The notes: generated by a model not told the origin, from the sequence alone. Positions 1 to 7,935 are shown, numbered from the stretch's first letter. The stretch is 36,820 bases of DNA from [Phormidium] sp. LEGE 05292 (GCF_015207735.1 NZ_JADEWG010000064.1:1-36820); one strand, 5' to 3'. Made by a program: numbers and translations.

Positions 1-19
1 GGGATGGGGAGAATAAAAT

Positions 20-50
20 TGTCCCCTTGTCCCCTTGTCCCCTTGTCCCT
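20..50. repeat. TTGTCCCC short tandem repeat
   Basis: Four near-perfect copies of a 7-8 nt unit (CCCCTTG) lie just past the 3' end of hpf. The same unit appears in the opposite orientation at about 3026-3050. Heptanucleotide repeats of this kind are common between genes in filamentous cyanobacteria. No function is visible. Confidence 0.75.
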
Positions 51-53
51 CAA

Positions 54-695
54 TTACTTGGCTTGTGTCTTTTCAGAAACGGGTGTATTTTGAGCGGTTT
101 TACCGTTTTTGTGTCCAGTATGACCGTTATTGCGGCGGGGTTGAATTACGCCGTAGCCGCCGTGATTGCGTTCGTAGATGACGTTGATTTCGCCTGTTTC
201 GGCGTTGCAGAACATATAAAAGTCGTGATCTACTAGTTGCAGTTGTTCCAATGCTTCGTCGATCGTCATTGGAGGCATGGCGAAATATTTGGTACGCACT
301 ACTTCGCCTGGTAATTCGGGAGTGCGATCGCCAATTAAATCTGGTGTTACTGGCTGTTGTTCAACAACTTCAATAGTTTTTGTTTGGGTTTTCTTATCTA
401 GGCGTTTCTCTTTGTATTTACGCAGTTTACGGGCTATTTTATCAGCAACTAAATCAATGCTTGCATATAGGGTTTCACTACCTTCTTCTGCACGAATTAC
501 TGTACCGTTGGCATAAACTGTAACTTCAGCAATCTGCTTTTCGTTGATTCGAGGATTGCGGGCTACTGAAAGATGTACGTCAATCTCATTTGTTACGTTT
601 AGATAATGACTTGTTGCTTTTTCCAATTTTTGATGTACATACTCACGAATTGCATCTGTGATTTCAATGTTTTTGCCGTGAATAACGAGCTTCAT
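54..695 (-). CDS. hpf: Ribosome hibernation promoting factor, long form (HPF/LrtA)
   Basis: The product is 213 aa, the usual length of the long HPF form. The N-terminal ~100 residues match the S30AE fold (start [19 protein letters not shown], then [19 protein letters not shown]), which binds the 30S decoding region. A linker leads to the C-terminal dimerisation domain (~135-190) with [19 protein letters not shown] and [16 protein letters not shown]. The long form lets two 70S ribosomes pair as a 100S dimer in dark or stress. In cyanobacteria it is called LrtA, for light-repressed transcript, with a long leader that affects mRNA stability (family knowledge). A GGGAGA ribosome-binding site lies 7 nt before the ATG. 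The gene is monocistronic here, and the leader at 696-950 can form hairpins. Confidence 0.95.
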   Translation of the reverse strand: MKLVIHGKNIEITDAIREYVHQKLEKATSHYLNVTNEIDVHLSVARNPRINEKQIAEVTVYANGTVIRAEEGSETLYASIDLVADKIARKLRKYKEKRLDKKTQTKTIEVVEQQPVTPDLIGDRTPELPGEVVRTKYFAMPPMTIDEALEQLQLVDHDFYMFCNAETGEINVIYERNHGGYGVIQPRRNNGHTGHKNGKTAQNTPVSEKTQAK

Positions 696-1209
696 ATCAC
701 ATTCTCCCGCTTAATTCTTAATGCTGTACAGGCTTCCTTTTCGCCTGCATCTATGCTTTGGTGAGAAGGAAAGTTGGTCAGAGTGTCCTACTTTCCAAGT
801 AGAAATTTTTTATCTGTTTTTAGGTGCGAAAATGCTGATATCTGTTAATTAGAAATCAGCTGGATATATTGCCGAATTGTTTCGGGTTTACTCGCCTAAA
901 AATCTGTTTCTGGTATGTGAAGCGCCTCAAATCTCTGCTACACGGCGCTGTTCTACCTTGCCCACCTTGAGACCCAAAGTTTGGCGTACCAATCTATCAA
1001 CTTAGCTGAGCTCTTGTAAATGGGCATTTCTACTTCAAATAGGCTTCCTCCTATTTCAAAAGTCCTTCTACTTAAAACAGTAGCACTTTGTATTCTGGAG
1101 TACATAGTAATCTGCCGAGTCTTTAAAATCTTTTGCATCTGTTGACATTTCTTGATTTAATTGTCAGACTTTTTTGGGAAATTAGTTCAATTTACTCTTG
1201 ATTTTGGGA
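696..1209. other. Gene-free region between hpf and lipB
   Basis: About 510 bp between divergent genes. The part next to hpf probably holds its promoter and long 5' leader, which has two inverted repeats on the minus strand: CAGGC/GCCTG (729-733, 743-747) and GGAAAGT/ACTTTCC (768-774, 790-796). A 61-codon minus-strand open frame at 953-1138 has no recognisable motif or ribosome-binding site and was not called. Confidence 0.5.
729..796 (-). promoter_or_regulatory. Candidate structured 5' leader of hpf/lrtA
   Basis: Two inverted repeats lie 30-100 nt upstream of the hpf start. One has 5-bp arms and a 9-nt loop (729-747), the other perfect 7-bp arms and a 15-nt loop (768-796). Long leaders that set transcript stability are reported for cyanobacterial lrtA. 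Linking these hairpins to that role is inference. Confidence 0.35.
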
Positions 1210-1914
1210 ATGATTTCGAGTAATAATGAAATGTTTGGCTGGAATATTAAAGAAAAATCGCGTTTCTGTTGGCTATTTAACCAGGGATTAGTAGATTACA
1301 AGGTTGCCTGGGAGTGGCAGCGATCGCTAGTTGCAGCACGCCGCGAACAGGCAGACTTGCCAGATGTGCTAATCTTGCTGGAGCATTCCTCAGTTTACAC
1401 TTTGGGGACAGGGGCAACTCAAGAGTTTATTAAATTTAACCTTGACAAGAGTGATTACCAGGTGTACCGCATTGAGCGTGGCGGTGAGGTAACATATCAT
1501 TGTCCAGGTCAGTTGGTTGGTTATCCGATTTTGAATTTGCGACATTACCGCCAAGATTTACATTGGTATTTGCGCCAACTGGAGGAAGTGTTAATTCGGG
1601 TGTTGGCGAGTTATGATTTGCCGGGGGAAAGACTTCCGGGTTATACAGGAGTTTGGCTGTCAGGGTGCAAAGTGGCGGCGATCGGTGTTAAAGTAAGTCG
1701 CTGGATTACAATGCACGGTTTTGCTTTAAATATTTGTCCTGATTTGACTGGTTTTAGCAGGATTGTACCTTGTGGAATTGCGGATAAACCTGTGGGCAGT
1801 TTATCCCAATTTATTCCTGATATTACTGTAGAAGAGGTGCGGGGAAAGGTGGCGATCGCCTTTGCTGAAGTTTTCGGAGTTCCGCTAGTTGAAGCTCAAA
1901 TAAATCACTTGTAA
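1210..1914 (+). CDS. lipB: Octanoyltransferase LipB
   Basis: LipB transfers the octanoyl group from acyl carrier protein to lipoyl domains, the first step of protein lipoylation before LipA inserts sulfur. The family signature [12 protein letters not shown] begins near residue 90. The conserved lysine sits in [10 protein letters not shown] (about 154), and the catalytic cysteine in SRIVPCGI (about 188). The length of 234 aa is typical. Three starts are possible: TTG 1198, ATG 1210 and ATG 1231. None has a strong ribosome-binding site, and family homology begins near [10 protein letters not shown], so 1231 is also plausible. No lipA gene lies beside it. Confidence 0.94.
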   Translation: MISSNNEMFGWNIKEKSRFCWLFNQGLVDYKVAWEWQRSLVAARREQADLPDVLILLEHSSVYTLGTGATQEFIKFNLDKSDYQVYRIERGGEVTYHCPGQLVGYPILNLRHYRQDLHWYLRQLEEVLIRVLASYDLPGERLPGYTGVWLSGCKVAAIGVKVSRWITMHGFALNICPDLTGFSRIVPCGIADKPVGSLSQFIPDITVEEVRGKVAIAFAEVFGVPLVEAQINHL

Positions 1915-1922
1915 TAAACTAG

Positions 1923-1986
1923 GTTCGTTGTCAGGACTTCAGTCCTACTATGCTAGCAATGTACGACTAAAGTCGCTACAACAAAC
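1923..1986. repeat. Imperfect inverted repeat, cyanobacterial GACTAAAGTC family
   Basis: The element has outer arms GTTCGTTGT and ACAACAAAC and inner near-palindromes GGACTTCAGTCC (1934-1945) and GACTAAAGTC (1965-1974). It fills most of the gap between lipB and the next gene. Similar small non-coding elements are scattered through cyanobacterial genomes. It could also act as a weak terminator for lipB. Confidence 0.6.
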
Positions 1987-2014
1987 AATCTTGGTAATTA
2001 ATTAACGGGACAAT

Positions 2015-2971
2015 ATGATTGGTCAATACAGATTTAAGGATTTGATTTCCAGTAGCTTTATTGTGGTAACTATTCTGATTACCATTCTTACTATTACTGG
2101 ATATTTGGGCAAGTTTAACTATATTTTAGATCTTACTGCTCATTTTAAAGTGCAATATCTAGTAATAGGATTTTGTACATTTTTCTTTTTTTTGTTGACG
2201 CACAACAAACTTTGGTGGGTGATTAGTCTGGCTTGCATTTTACTGAACTTAATGGAAATTGTACCTTGGTATTTCCCCCAAAGTGCAAGCGCGATAGAAA
2301 CGGCAAACGGACAATTACGAATTTTTCAATCTAATGTCTTATATAAGAATAAAAGATACTCAAAAGTCATATCTCTAGTTAGGGAAGAGAAACCGGATAT
2401 TGCTGTTTTTATAGAAGTTAGTAAAGTTTGGGCAAAGGAATTAACAGCTTTAAAAGATATACTTCCTTATTCTGTAGTTTCCCAAGATTATAATAACTTT
2501 GGTACTGCTCTTTTTAGTAAATACCCTTTAGAAAATGTGTCATTTGAGCAATTTCAAGGGTCGAAAAAAACTATAGTTGCAACGATTAAATATCAGGGTA
2601 AAGAGGTAATATTGATGGGTACTCATCCAAATTACCCTCTAAAAAAAATAGGGTTTAGGTACAGAAATTCACAGTTAGAGGCAATGGCTGATTACTTGGT
2701 AAATGTTAATAATCCAGTTTTATTAATGGGTGATTTTAATGTTACTATGTGGTCGCCAATTTATCAGCGATTTGTTGAGAAAACCAAGTTAAAAAATGGG
2801 CGGGTTGGCTTTGGTGTACAACCGACATGGCCGAATTTTATGCCTTTAGTGGCGATTCCGATCGATCATTGTTTAGTGAGTCCAAATATTCAGGTTATTA
2901 AATCTCGAATTGGTAGAGATGTGGGATCGGATCATTTGCCAATTATTACAGATTTGGCGATCGGGGACTAG
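2015..2971 (+). CDS. Membrane-anchored endonuclease/exonuclease/phosphatase (EEP) family protein
   Basis: 318 aa. The first ~90 residues hold three hydrophobic segments (about 14-32, 42-62 and 66-88). A single EEP catalytic domain follows (~100-316). Its motifs are in family order: the N-terminal strand FQSNVLYKN with the metal-site Asn, a PDIAVFIEV strand with the catalytic Glu, MGTHPN, the LLMGDFNVT active-site motif with Asp and Asn, IDHCLV, and the terminal GSDHLPII with Asp and His. The fold cleaves phosphodiester or phosphomonoester bonds in nucleic acids, phosphoinositides or sphingolipids, so the substrate cannot be named. Topology suggests the catalytic domain is tethered at the membrane. 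The gene appears to stand alone. Confidence 0.85.
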   Translation: MIGQYRFKDLISSSFIVVTILITILTITGYLGKFNYILDLTAHFKVQYLVIGFCTFFFFLLTHNKLWWVISLACILLNLMEIVPWYFPQSASAIETANGQLRIFQSNVLYKNKRYSKVISLVREEKPDIAVFIEVSKVWAKELTALKDILPYSVVSQDYNNFGTALFSKYPLENVSFEQFQGSKKTIVATIKYQGKEVILMGTHPNYPLKKIGFRYRNSQLEAMADYLVNVNNPVLLMGDFNVTMWSPIYQRFVEKTKLKNGRVGFGVQPTWPNFMPLVAIPIDHCLVSPNIQVIKSRIGRDVGSDHLPIITDLAIGD

Positions 2972-3207
2972 GGACTGGAGACTGGGGACTGGGGATTTGG
3001 GATGACAGGCATCTTGCCTGTCCTACGGGACAAGGGGACAAGGGGACAAGAGAACTATGTAAAGGGCGGGTTTTGTTGTTAATTCTTCTGCTATGTTCAT
3101 AGAATTGTCTGCTAAACCCGCCCCTACAACTTAAAACTCTCCAATTTTTCTCCGTAACTCAAAACTCAAAACTTTCCCAGTCCCTAGTCCCCAGTCCCCA
3201 TTCCCTA
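2972..3207. repeat. Cluster of short tandem and hairpin repeats
   Basis: The gap between convergent genes consists almost entirely of repeats. It has GGGACTG-type heptamers (2965-3000 and, in reverse sense, 3175-3205). A perfect hairpin GACAGGCA-TCT-TGCCTGTC lies at 3004-3022. GGGGACAA units follow at 3026-3050, then a mobile-element-like inverted repeat at 3059-3127. The hairpins could end transcription from both sides. Confidence 0.7.
3059..3127. mobile_element. MITE-like element with GGGCGGGTTT inverted repeats
   Basis: Perfect 10-bp arms GGGCGGGTTT (3064-3073) and AAACCCGCCC (3114-3123) enclose about 40 bp. GTA and CTAC flank the outer ends. A relative with the same arms but a different centre lies at 36742-36808. 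It codes for nothing. Calling it a MITE is inference from form and repetition. Confidence 0.5.
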
Positions 3208-4170
3208 TTAACTCCAATCCCACATTAAAGGTTCATTTTCTAAAGGATCGGTGACTGTGCGACCGATCGCATCAATCTCAGCTAAATCTTCGGGGGAAAG
3301 TTTGACTGCTGCGGCGATCGCATTTTCTTCGATTTGTTTAGCATGACGCGCCCCGGTAATGGCATTTGTTTGGGGTTGGGCAATTAACCAAGCTATTGCT
3401 AAATTGGCTAAAGATACGTTGTAGCGATCGGCAATTGGACGCAATTTATCTAAAGCTGCTTGCGCCCTGACAAAATTCTCACCTTTAAAAAGTTTATTAT
3501 CTCTGCGGTTATCTCCTTCAGGAAATTCATGCCCTGAACTAAATTTTCCGGTTAATAAACCTTGGGCTAAAGGTGAATAAGCCAGAATGGAAATGTTGTT
3601 TTCTACGCAGTAGGGCATGGCATCTGTTTCTACTTTGCGCCAAAACAAAGAATAGGGAGGTTGTAAACTATCAATTCTGCCATATTGGGCTGCTTCTTCT
3701 AGTTGGGCGCGGGAGAAATTAGAAACACCAATGGCGCGAATTTTTCCTTGTTGTTTTAAGTCATTCATTGCCCGCATTGTTTCTTCTATGGGGACAATTT
3801 CGTTGTTAAAAGAACCAGAAGGCCAATGAATTTGGTAAAGGTCGATATAATCAGTTTTGAGGTTTTGTAAAGATCGATCGCACGCCTCAATTACTTGTTC
3901 GTACTTGAGATGATTGGCGAAAACTTTTGTAGCATAAACTACTCGATCGCGCACATCTGATAAAGCTTGTGCTACTATTTGCTCGGAGTGTCCCTTACCG
4001 TAAACTTCGGCAGTATCAATTGTGGTAATACCCGCTTCAAAAGCCGATCGAATTGCTTTTATTGTTTCCGCATCTTCTATTCCCACCCACATAGTTTTAC
4101 CTGCTTGCCAAGTTCCCATGAGAATGGGCGTAATTTCAATGTCAGATGACCCTAACTTTCTTTTTTCCAT
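3208..4170 (-). CDS. Aldo/keto reductase
   Basis: 320 aa from the ATG at 4170, which has a GGAG ribosome-binding site 6 nt upstream; a longer frame from TTG 4182 would begin at that site. The (β/α)8 NADPH-dependent oxidoreductase family is clear. The catalytic tetrad is visible as D52 and Y57 (IDTAEVYG), K82 (YATK) and H115 (YQIHWPS). The C-terminal cofactor region includes ITGARHAKQIEEN. Members reduce aldehydes or ketones; the natural substrate is not predictable. It is closest to the group of oxidoreductases often annotated as general stress or Tas-like proteins. It is divergent from the small membrane protein gene at 4340. Confidence 0.92.
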   Translation of the reverse strand: MEKRKLGSSDIEITPILMGTWQAGKTMWVGIEDAETIKAIRSAFEAGITTIDTAEVYGKGHSEQIVAQALSDVRDRVVYATKVFANHLKYEQVIEACDRSLQNLKTDYIDLYQIHWPSGSFNNEIVPIEETMRAMNDLKQQGKIRAIGVSNFSRAQLEEAAQYGRIDSLQPPYSLFWRKVETDAMPYCVENNISILAYSPLAQGLLTGKFSSGHEFPEGDNRRDNKLFKGENFVRAQAALDKLRPIADRYNVSLANLAIAWLIAQPQTNAITGARHAKQIEENAIAAAVKLSPEDLAEIDAIGRTVTDPLENEPLMWDWS

Positions 4171-4249
4171 ATTTATCTCCAATTTTGTCTAATTATGACT
4201 GATTTTATTAATTAATGTTCTTGCCGTCTCAACAGTGAAATGCTATACC

Positions 4250-4277
4250 TTGACAAGGGTTAAAGTAACTGTCTATT
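4250..4277 (+). promoter_or_regulatory. Candidate sigma70-type promoter for the 4340 gene
   Basis: A perfect TTGACA (4250-4255) is followed after 16 bp by TCTATT (4272-4277), which matches four of six positions of the -10 consensus. It would give a leader of about 55 nt. Prediction from consensus only. Confidence 0.3.
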
Positions 4278-4339
4278 GGCAGAATAAGGCTAGATTAGTA
4301 AAGTTATTGGTCTGTAAGCAAACAAGGGTGATATTTTAG

Positions 4340-4636
4340 ATGAATTATAAGAACAATTCCCCGGAAGACAACATAGAACGGCGACTCAGAGAAATTGAAA
4401 CAGAGATCGATCGCCAGCAGCAAAGTATACCTGTAACTGCCCAGACGCAGAGTAAAAAACCAGTTGGTAGGTTAGCAAAAATGGGGAGAATGAGTAAAGC
4501 GATCGCTTTTTCTGCGGTAGCATTAGGAGGAGTTTGGGTGCTAACTACGGTGGTATCTTTTGTTTCCATGATGCTGGGTTTTGTCATAGTGGGCGGCGTA
4601 ATTTATGCGGCGTGGAAAATTATCTACAGTCGCTAG
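4340..4636 (+). CDS. Small membrane protein with N-terminal coiled coil
   Basis: 98 aa, function unknown. Residues 1-30 are charged and helical (IERRLREIETEIDRQQQ), likely a short coiled coil. A basic linker (KKPVGRLAKMGRMSK) follows, then one long or two closely spaced hydrophobic stretches (about 53-94) rich in Val, Gly and Ala. The basic residues before the membrane stretch suggest the N-terminus is cytoplasmic. The next gene follows after 32 bp on the same strand, so the two may be co-transcribed. Similar short proteins are found in cyanobacteria, but I do not recognise a named family. Confidence 0.75.
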   Translation: MNYKNNSPEDNIERRLREIETEIDRQQQSIPVTAQTQSKKPVGRLAKMGRMSKAIAFSAVALGGVWVLTTVVSFVSMMLGFVIVGGVIYAAWKIIYSR

Positions 4637-4668
4637 AATAGCCTTAGTTGCAATGGGAAAAAATCTCA

Positions 4669-5265
4669 ATGGAATTAACTATAATTAATCATGCCTTGAA
4701 AGAATGGGCGGTTGCTGTTGATGCTTTAGAAGCGGGAAAAACTATTTTATTGCTTCGTAAAGGTGGAATTAAGGAAGAGGGTAATCATTTTAAAGTTGCC
4801 CATAATGAAGTGTTGCTTTACCCGACTTTGGAACATCAAAACCCGGATTTATTAAAGCCGGAATATGCGGATCAAGTAACACCAGTACCATCAGGTTGGC
4901 ATCCAGAAACTATTCGGATTGGCGCTTGGGCAAAAGTTACTGATATTTTCATGGTAAGTTTTGAACCTAGTATTAAAGCGTTGTTGCCTTTCCATGTTTG
5001 GAATGAGCAATTTGTGAGCGATCGCTTAAAATGGAAACCACGTCAGCCAATTTACATTTTACTTTTACGCACTTACAAACTCAGCCAACCCCAAGAAATA
5101 CCTTACTGTGCAGAATACAGTGGTTGCAAATCTTGGATCGATCTTAAAGAAGGTATTTCTGTTGCAAACGCTACACCAGTTCTCACCGATGCTGAATACA
5201 ATAAGCGCACAAGTGTAATTCGCAACTCGATCGCCAATCCTTCAGCCGCCAACATACTTAATTAA
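4669..5265 (+). CDS. DUF1802 family protein
   Basis: 198 aa. The start MELTIINHALKEWAVAVDAL, the LLLRKGGIKEEG segment and the basic RQPIYILLLRTYKL region match DUF1802 as I know it from cyanobacteria. A signature-like FHVWNEQFVSDRLKWKP lies mid-protein. There is no signal peptide or membrane segment, so it is probably cytoplasmic. The function is unknown. The frame is open back to TTG 4648, but the ATG at 4669 fits the family start better. Confidence 0.82.
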   Translation: MELTIINHALKEWAVAVDALEAGKTILLLRKGGIKEEGNHFKVAHNEVLLYPTLEHQNPDLLKPEYADQVTPVPSGWHPETIRIGAWAKVTDIFMVSFEPSIKALLPFHVWNEQFVSDRLKWKPRQPIYILLLRTYKLSQPQEIPYCAEYSGCKSWIDLKEGISVANATPVLTDAEYNKRTSVIRNSIANPSAANILN

Positions 5266-5474
5266 TCTAAGACTTAATTATTACTTTGGGCGGATATTGG
5301 CATAAGAGTAAACTTACCCACTACGGGTGATGTTGTACATAAGAAAATTATGCCACAATAGTTGACAAATTACACAAGATAAGGTAGGTTAGCTGGAACC
5401 AGAAGCTTAAGAGCGCATCCTCACACAGCCTGCTTGCAGCTTCACCTCCCACAATTGAAAAAAAGGAGATTATT

Positions 5475-5729
5475 ATGGCTGGACAGATGTGCTGGTTGCC
5501 TGGAATGGGTACAGGTGGCAGTAAAATTTTACATTTGCGGACAGCATTTCATGAAAACTGGCGACCATATACAGCTTTTCCGCAATTTTCTGTTCCTGAC
5601 TATCGAGAACCAGGGGGTTCTAAAGGTTGGGCGACATATCAAAAATTAATTGCAGCGGGTTGGATGTTAGTACCCACCGCTGATGCACAGCAAGTTAGAT
5701 TTGTAAATCCCGATGCAGAGGTAGCCTAA
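5475..5729 (+). CDS. Small conserved-type protein, unknown function
   Basis: 84 aa, soluble, rich in Trp, Gly and Pro (MAGQMCWLPGMGTGGSK; GWATYQKLIAAGWMLVPTA). A strong AAAGGAGA ribosome-binding site 7 nt before the ATG argues that it is real and that the overlapping frame at 5434 is a shadow. About 210 bp of non-coding leader precede it, including a TTGACA at 5353-5358. No catalytic motif is visible. The C-terminal half could be a small binding domain, but no function can be assigned. Confidence 0.7.
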   Translation: MAGQMCWLPGMGTGGSKILHLRTAFHENWRPYTAFPQFSVPDYREPGGSKGWATYQKLIAAGWMLVPTADAQQVRFVNPDAEVA

Positions 5730-5769
5730 ATCTGAATGTTTCCCAGAGATTTCAGGGTTTAGGCAGAAG

Positions 5770-5806
5770 GCAAAAGTAATTAAGAGGAGGTTTTTTCTTT
5801 TGCCTC
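5770..5806. terminator. Weak hairpin after the 84-aa gene
   Basis: AGGCAAAAG (about 5768-5776) can pair with CTTTTGCCT (about 5797-5805) around an AT-rich loop containing a T run. It is a plausible but weak intrinsic terminator between convergent transcripts. Confidence 0.3.
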
Positions 5807-5818
5807 GTTACTTTTCAA

Positions 5819-5896
5819 TTAACCCGTATAGGTGGAAATTAACATTACTAAACTAAATCCAAGCACGCAAAGTAGTATGAAGTCCAGTTTTTTCAT
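5819..5896 (-). CDS. Candidate 25-aa single-span membrane protein
   Basis: A 25-codon frame starts 35 nt after the stop of the ABC ATPase gene on the same strand. It reads MKKLDFILLCVLGFSLVMLI then STYTG. Two lysines precede about 17 hydrophobic residues, the layout of a minimal membrane-span protein. It does not match the small photosystem or cytochrome b6f subunits I know. There is no clear ribosome-binding site, so it may depend on read-through translation from the ATPase gene or may not be expressed. Confidence 0.35.
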   Translation of the reverse strand: MKKLDFILLCVLGFSLVMLISTYTG

Positions 5897-5931
5897 ATTG
5901 ATTTTTGGGTTATGGAGGATTTGCGATCGCT

Positions 5932-6711
5932 CTAAATACTATCAGAATTTTCAGATTTAGATTGATTGAAAAAAGGTAAACACTGTAAAAATTGTTTTAC
6001 TTCTTTTTGTTCTGATTTTAAAAACTCCGAAGCAGTATCTATTAATAACATTTTTCCTGATTCCATTAACCCAATTCTTGATGCTAATACAAAAGCTTCT
6101 TGAATGTCATGGGTGACAAAAACCACCGTTTTTCCCAACTGTTTTTGGAGTTGACGAAACTCTTTTTGAATTTCAATTCTAGTAATGGGATCGAGTGCGC
6201 CAAAAGGTTCATCCATTAATAATAAAGGTGGGTCAGCTGCGAGGGCACGGGCTACGCCAACTCGCTGACGTTGACCGCCGGATAATTCATCTGGATATCT
6301 GTGGGCAAATTGTTTCGGGTCGAGTCCGACAAGTTGTAAAAGTTGATTTACTCTTTGGGAAATGCGATCGCGCTTCCACCCCTCCAAACTAGGTACTAAT
6401 CCTACATTTTTAGCAATAGTAAAATGAGGAAATAACCCCGTTTCTTGAATCACATAACCAATACTTCGCCGCAATTTAATCGGGTTCCATTCAGTAGTAG
6501 AAATTCCCTCTACCCGCACTTCCCCACTACTAGGAGTCAGCAACCGATTAATTAATTTCATAGTTGTAGTTTTCCCACAACCACTGCGTCCTAGTAATAC
6601 CAAAATTTCTCCCCGTTGCACTGTGAAATTGAGGTTAGATACTAAAGGTCGATCGTTAAGTAAATAAGCGACATTGTGAAATTCAACAGCTATTTCGTTA
6701 TCCTGTACCAT
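5932..6711 (-). CDS. ABC transporter ATP-binding protein, glycine betaine/choline type (OpuCA/ProV-like)
   Basis: 259 aa. It has a full set of nucleotide-binding motifs: Walker A GRSGCGKTT (41-49), Q-loop VIQETGLFPH, signature LSGGQRQRVGVARAL, Walker B LLLMDEPFGALD and H-loop FVTHD. The ETGLFPHFTIAKNV segment and the SIGYVIQ context are typical of the OpuCA/ProV osmoprotectant importers. It lacks the C-terminal CBS domains that sense ionic strength in OpuA/ProV; the tail is short and polar. No permease or substrate-binding gene is adjacent, so its partner must lie elsewhere. It is divergent from the antitoxin-like gene at 6776. Confidence 0.88.
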   Translation of the reverse strand: MVQDNEIAVEFHNVAYLLNDRPLVSNLNFTVQRGEILVLLGRSGCGKTTTMKLINRLLTPSSGEVRVEGISTTEWNPIKLRRSIGYVIQETGLFPHFTIAKNVGLVPSLEGWKRDRISQRVNQLLQLVGLDPKQFAHRYPDELSGGQRQRVGVARALAADPPLLLMDEPFGALDPITRIEIQKEFRQLQKQLGKTVVFVTHDIQEAFVLASRIGLMESGKMLLIDTASEFLKSEQKEVKQFLQCLPFFNQSKSENSDSI

Positions 6712-6775
6712 GAGAGATGCTCAATTTTAGGACTAATTTTACTATATTTGAAATATACGGTTAGGAGGAACTATT

Positions 6776-7000
6776 GTGAAAACTATTACTACTATCGCTA
6801 CAGTAACACCAGATGGCAAAGTTACCCTACAACTACCAGCAGATATTACCCCAGGAGAACATCAAGTAGTATTGGTGATTGATGAAAATATCAAGACAGA
6901 GAAGCCGGAAACAAAGAAAGAACGATCGCCTTTAGATTTTCCGGTACATGATGTAGGCCCTTGGCCTGCGAATCTTTCTTTAAGACGTGAGGATATATGA
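6776..7000 (+). CDS. Antitoxin-like small protein (toxin partner missing)
   Basis: 74 aa from GTG 6776, supported by an AGGAGG site 7 nt upstream. The N-terminus (MKTITTIATVTPDGKVTLQL, PADITPGEHQVVLVID) resembles a β-rich AbrB-like DNA-binding module. The tail LDFPVHDVGPWPANLSLRRED matches small cyanobacterial antitoxins that usually precede a PIN toxin gene (from memory of the family). Here the frame stops two codons after RRE, and no PIN gene follows: the next genes are on the other strand. It looks like an orphan antitoxin with a clipped C-terminus. The name rests on sequence resemblance only. Confidence 0.62.
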   Translation: MKTITTIATVTPDGKVTLQLPADITPGEHQVVLVIDENIKTEKPETKKERSPLDFPVHDVGPWPANLSLRREDI

Positions 7001-7027
7001 ATTTTTGTTTGCGTTCCCGATGAAAAA

Positions 7028-7420
7028 TTAAGGTCGCCACACAATTTGAGATTGTCTTGCTAATAAATCTGCAAGTCTCCTAGCTGTAGCTGGATTTTCT
7101 TGCATATTTGGTAAACCTACAATATTTGCATGAGATGTTGAATCAGGTACAACATCTAAATCCAATTCACGAATGCGACCTACTTGAAGACTAGCGACAC
7201 CGTAACAATTTCTGAATCTGGCTGCACTTTGCTGAGGAGTACAAGCACTAGCAATGTTCACAGAAAGACTTTGTTCATTTTGCCTCAACAAGTAAGCCGA
7301 AAATTTGATCTCCCCTGTTTCCCAATCTACCCATTGTTTACGAAGTAATGCCCGATAAACTATGGCATTATCTGGTAATTGTTCAAACTCCGAAGCACCA
7401 TCATAAGATTGTTCTGTCAT
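7028..7420 (-). CDS. Unknown protein, second gene of a coupled pair
   Basis: 130 aa, soluble, no recognised family. Visible segments are an N-terminal acidic region, AIVYRALLRKQWVDWETGEI, an Ala/Cys-rich stretch (VNIASACTPQQSAARF), CYGVASLQVGRIRELDLDVV, and a C-terminal helix AARRLADLLARQSQ. Its ATG overlaps the stop of the upstream gene by 4 nt (ATGA), so the two are translationally coupled and probably work together. The short, coupled layout would suit a toxin-antitoxin or small accessory module, but no catalytic residues are obvious. Confidence 0.72.
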   Translation of the reverse strand: MTEQSYDGASEFEQLPDNAIVYRALLRKQWVDWETGEIKFSAYLLRQNEQSLSVNIASACTPQQSAARFRNCYGVASLQVGRIRELDLDVVPDSTSHANIVGLPNMQENPATARRLADLLARQSQIVWRP

Positions 7421-7827
7421 GCTTCGTTAAACCACTGTAACCAATGAATTAATCTTGAAGAAGACACTTCATAATCTACAGCATAATCTTCAGCTTTTTG
7501 ATGATAAATGTGAGCTTTTTTTTCAGAATTTGCTGGACAGAATAAATGAATAGTGCAATCTTTATCTCGGTTTAACCATTCGAGAGTAATTCCGCCAAAT
7601 TCATCTGTGGAAACCCAAGCTTTAGGAAAGCTATTACCCATGATTTCATACGCCTCTAAAACTAAATTCATCACTGTCTTAAAAGCGTAGTCCGTTGGCT
7701 GCAAAACCCCATAATCATCTTCTGCTTCTAAATCTAAAAGTTCCAAAATTCTTTTCACAGTAATAGTAAAGTTAGAAAACTCTCTGTGACTACTGCTATC
7801 AGAAAGTATATCCTTGGATAAAGCCAT
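7417..7827 (-). CDS. Unknown protein, first gene of a coupled pair
   Basis: 136 aa, acidic and soluble. The middle is helix-rich (ITVKRILELLDLEAEDDYG; TVMNLVLEAYEIMG). The C-terminal half reads like a β-sheet domain (KAWVSTDEFGGITLEWLNRD; CTIHLFCPANSEKKAHIYHQ) ending in a Trp-rich helix. The GGITLEW and HIYHQ pattern resembles small proteins of cyanobacterial two-gene modules, but I cannot name the family. The start is about 110 bp from the divergent helicase gene, and the two could share a regulatory region. Confidence 0.72.
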   Translation of the reverse strand: MALSKDILSDSSSHREFSNFTITVKRILELLDLEAEDDYGVLQPTDYAFKTVMNLVLEAYEIMGNSFPKAWVSTDEFGGITLEWLNRDKDCTIHLFCPANSEKKAHIYHQKAEDYAVDYEVSSSRLIHWLQWFNEA

Positions 7828-7935
7828 AGAAATACCTGAACTCTTACAAAGAATAGGATAACACAGACAAAATTAGTTACAAATTGCCCCTAAACACCTA
7901 AAATTAACGAGGGGAATCACACTTTTAGATAATCA

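Noticed and set aside
953-1138. 61-codon minus-strand ORF between hpf and lipB
   Set aside because: No ribosome-binding site, no motif, unremarkable composition; likely chance.
5434-5649. 71-codon frame overlapping the 84-aa gene
   Set aside because: The 84-aa frame has a strong AAAGGAGA site directly before its ATG and a more protein-like sequence; this frame has neither.
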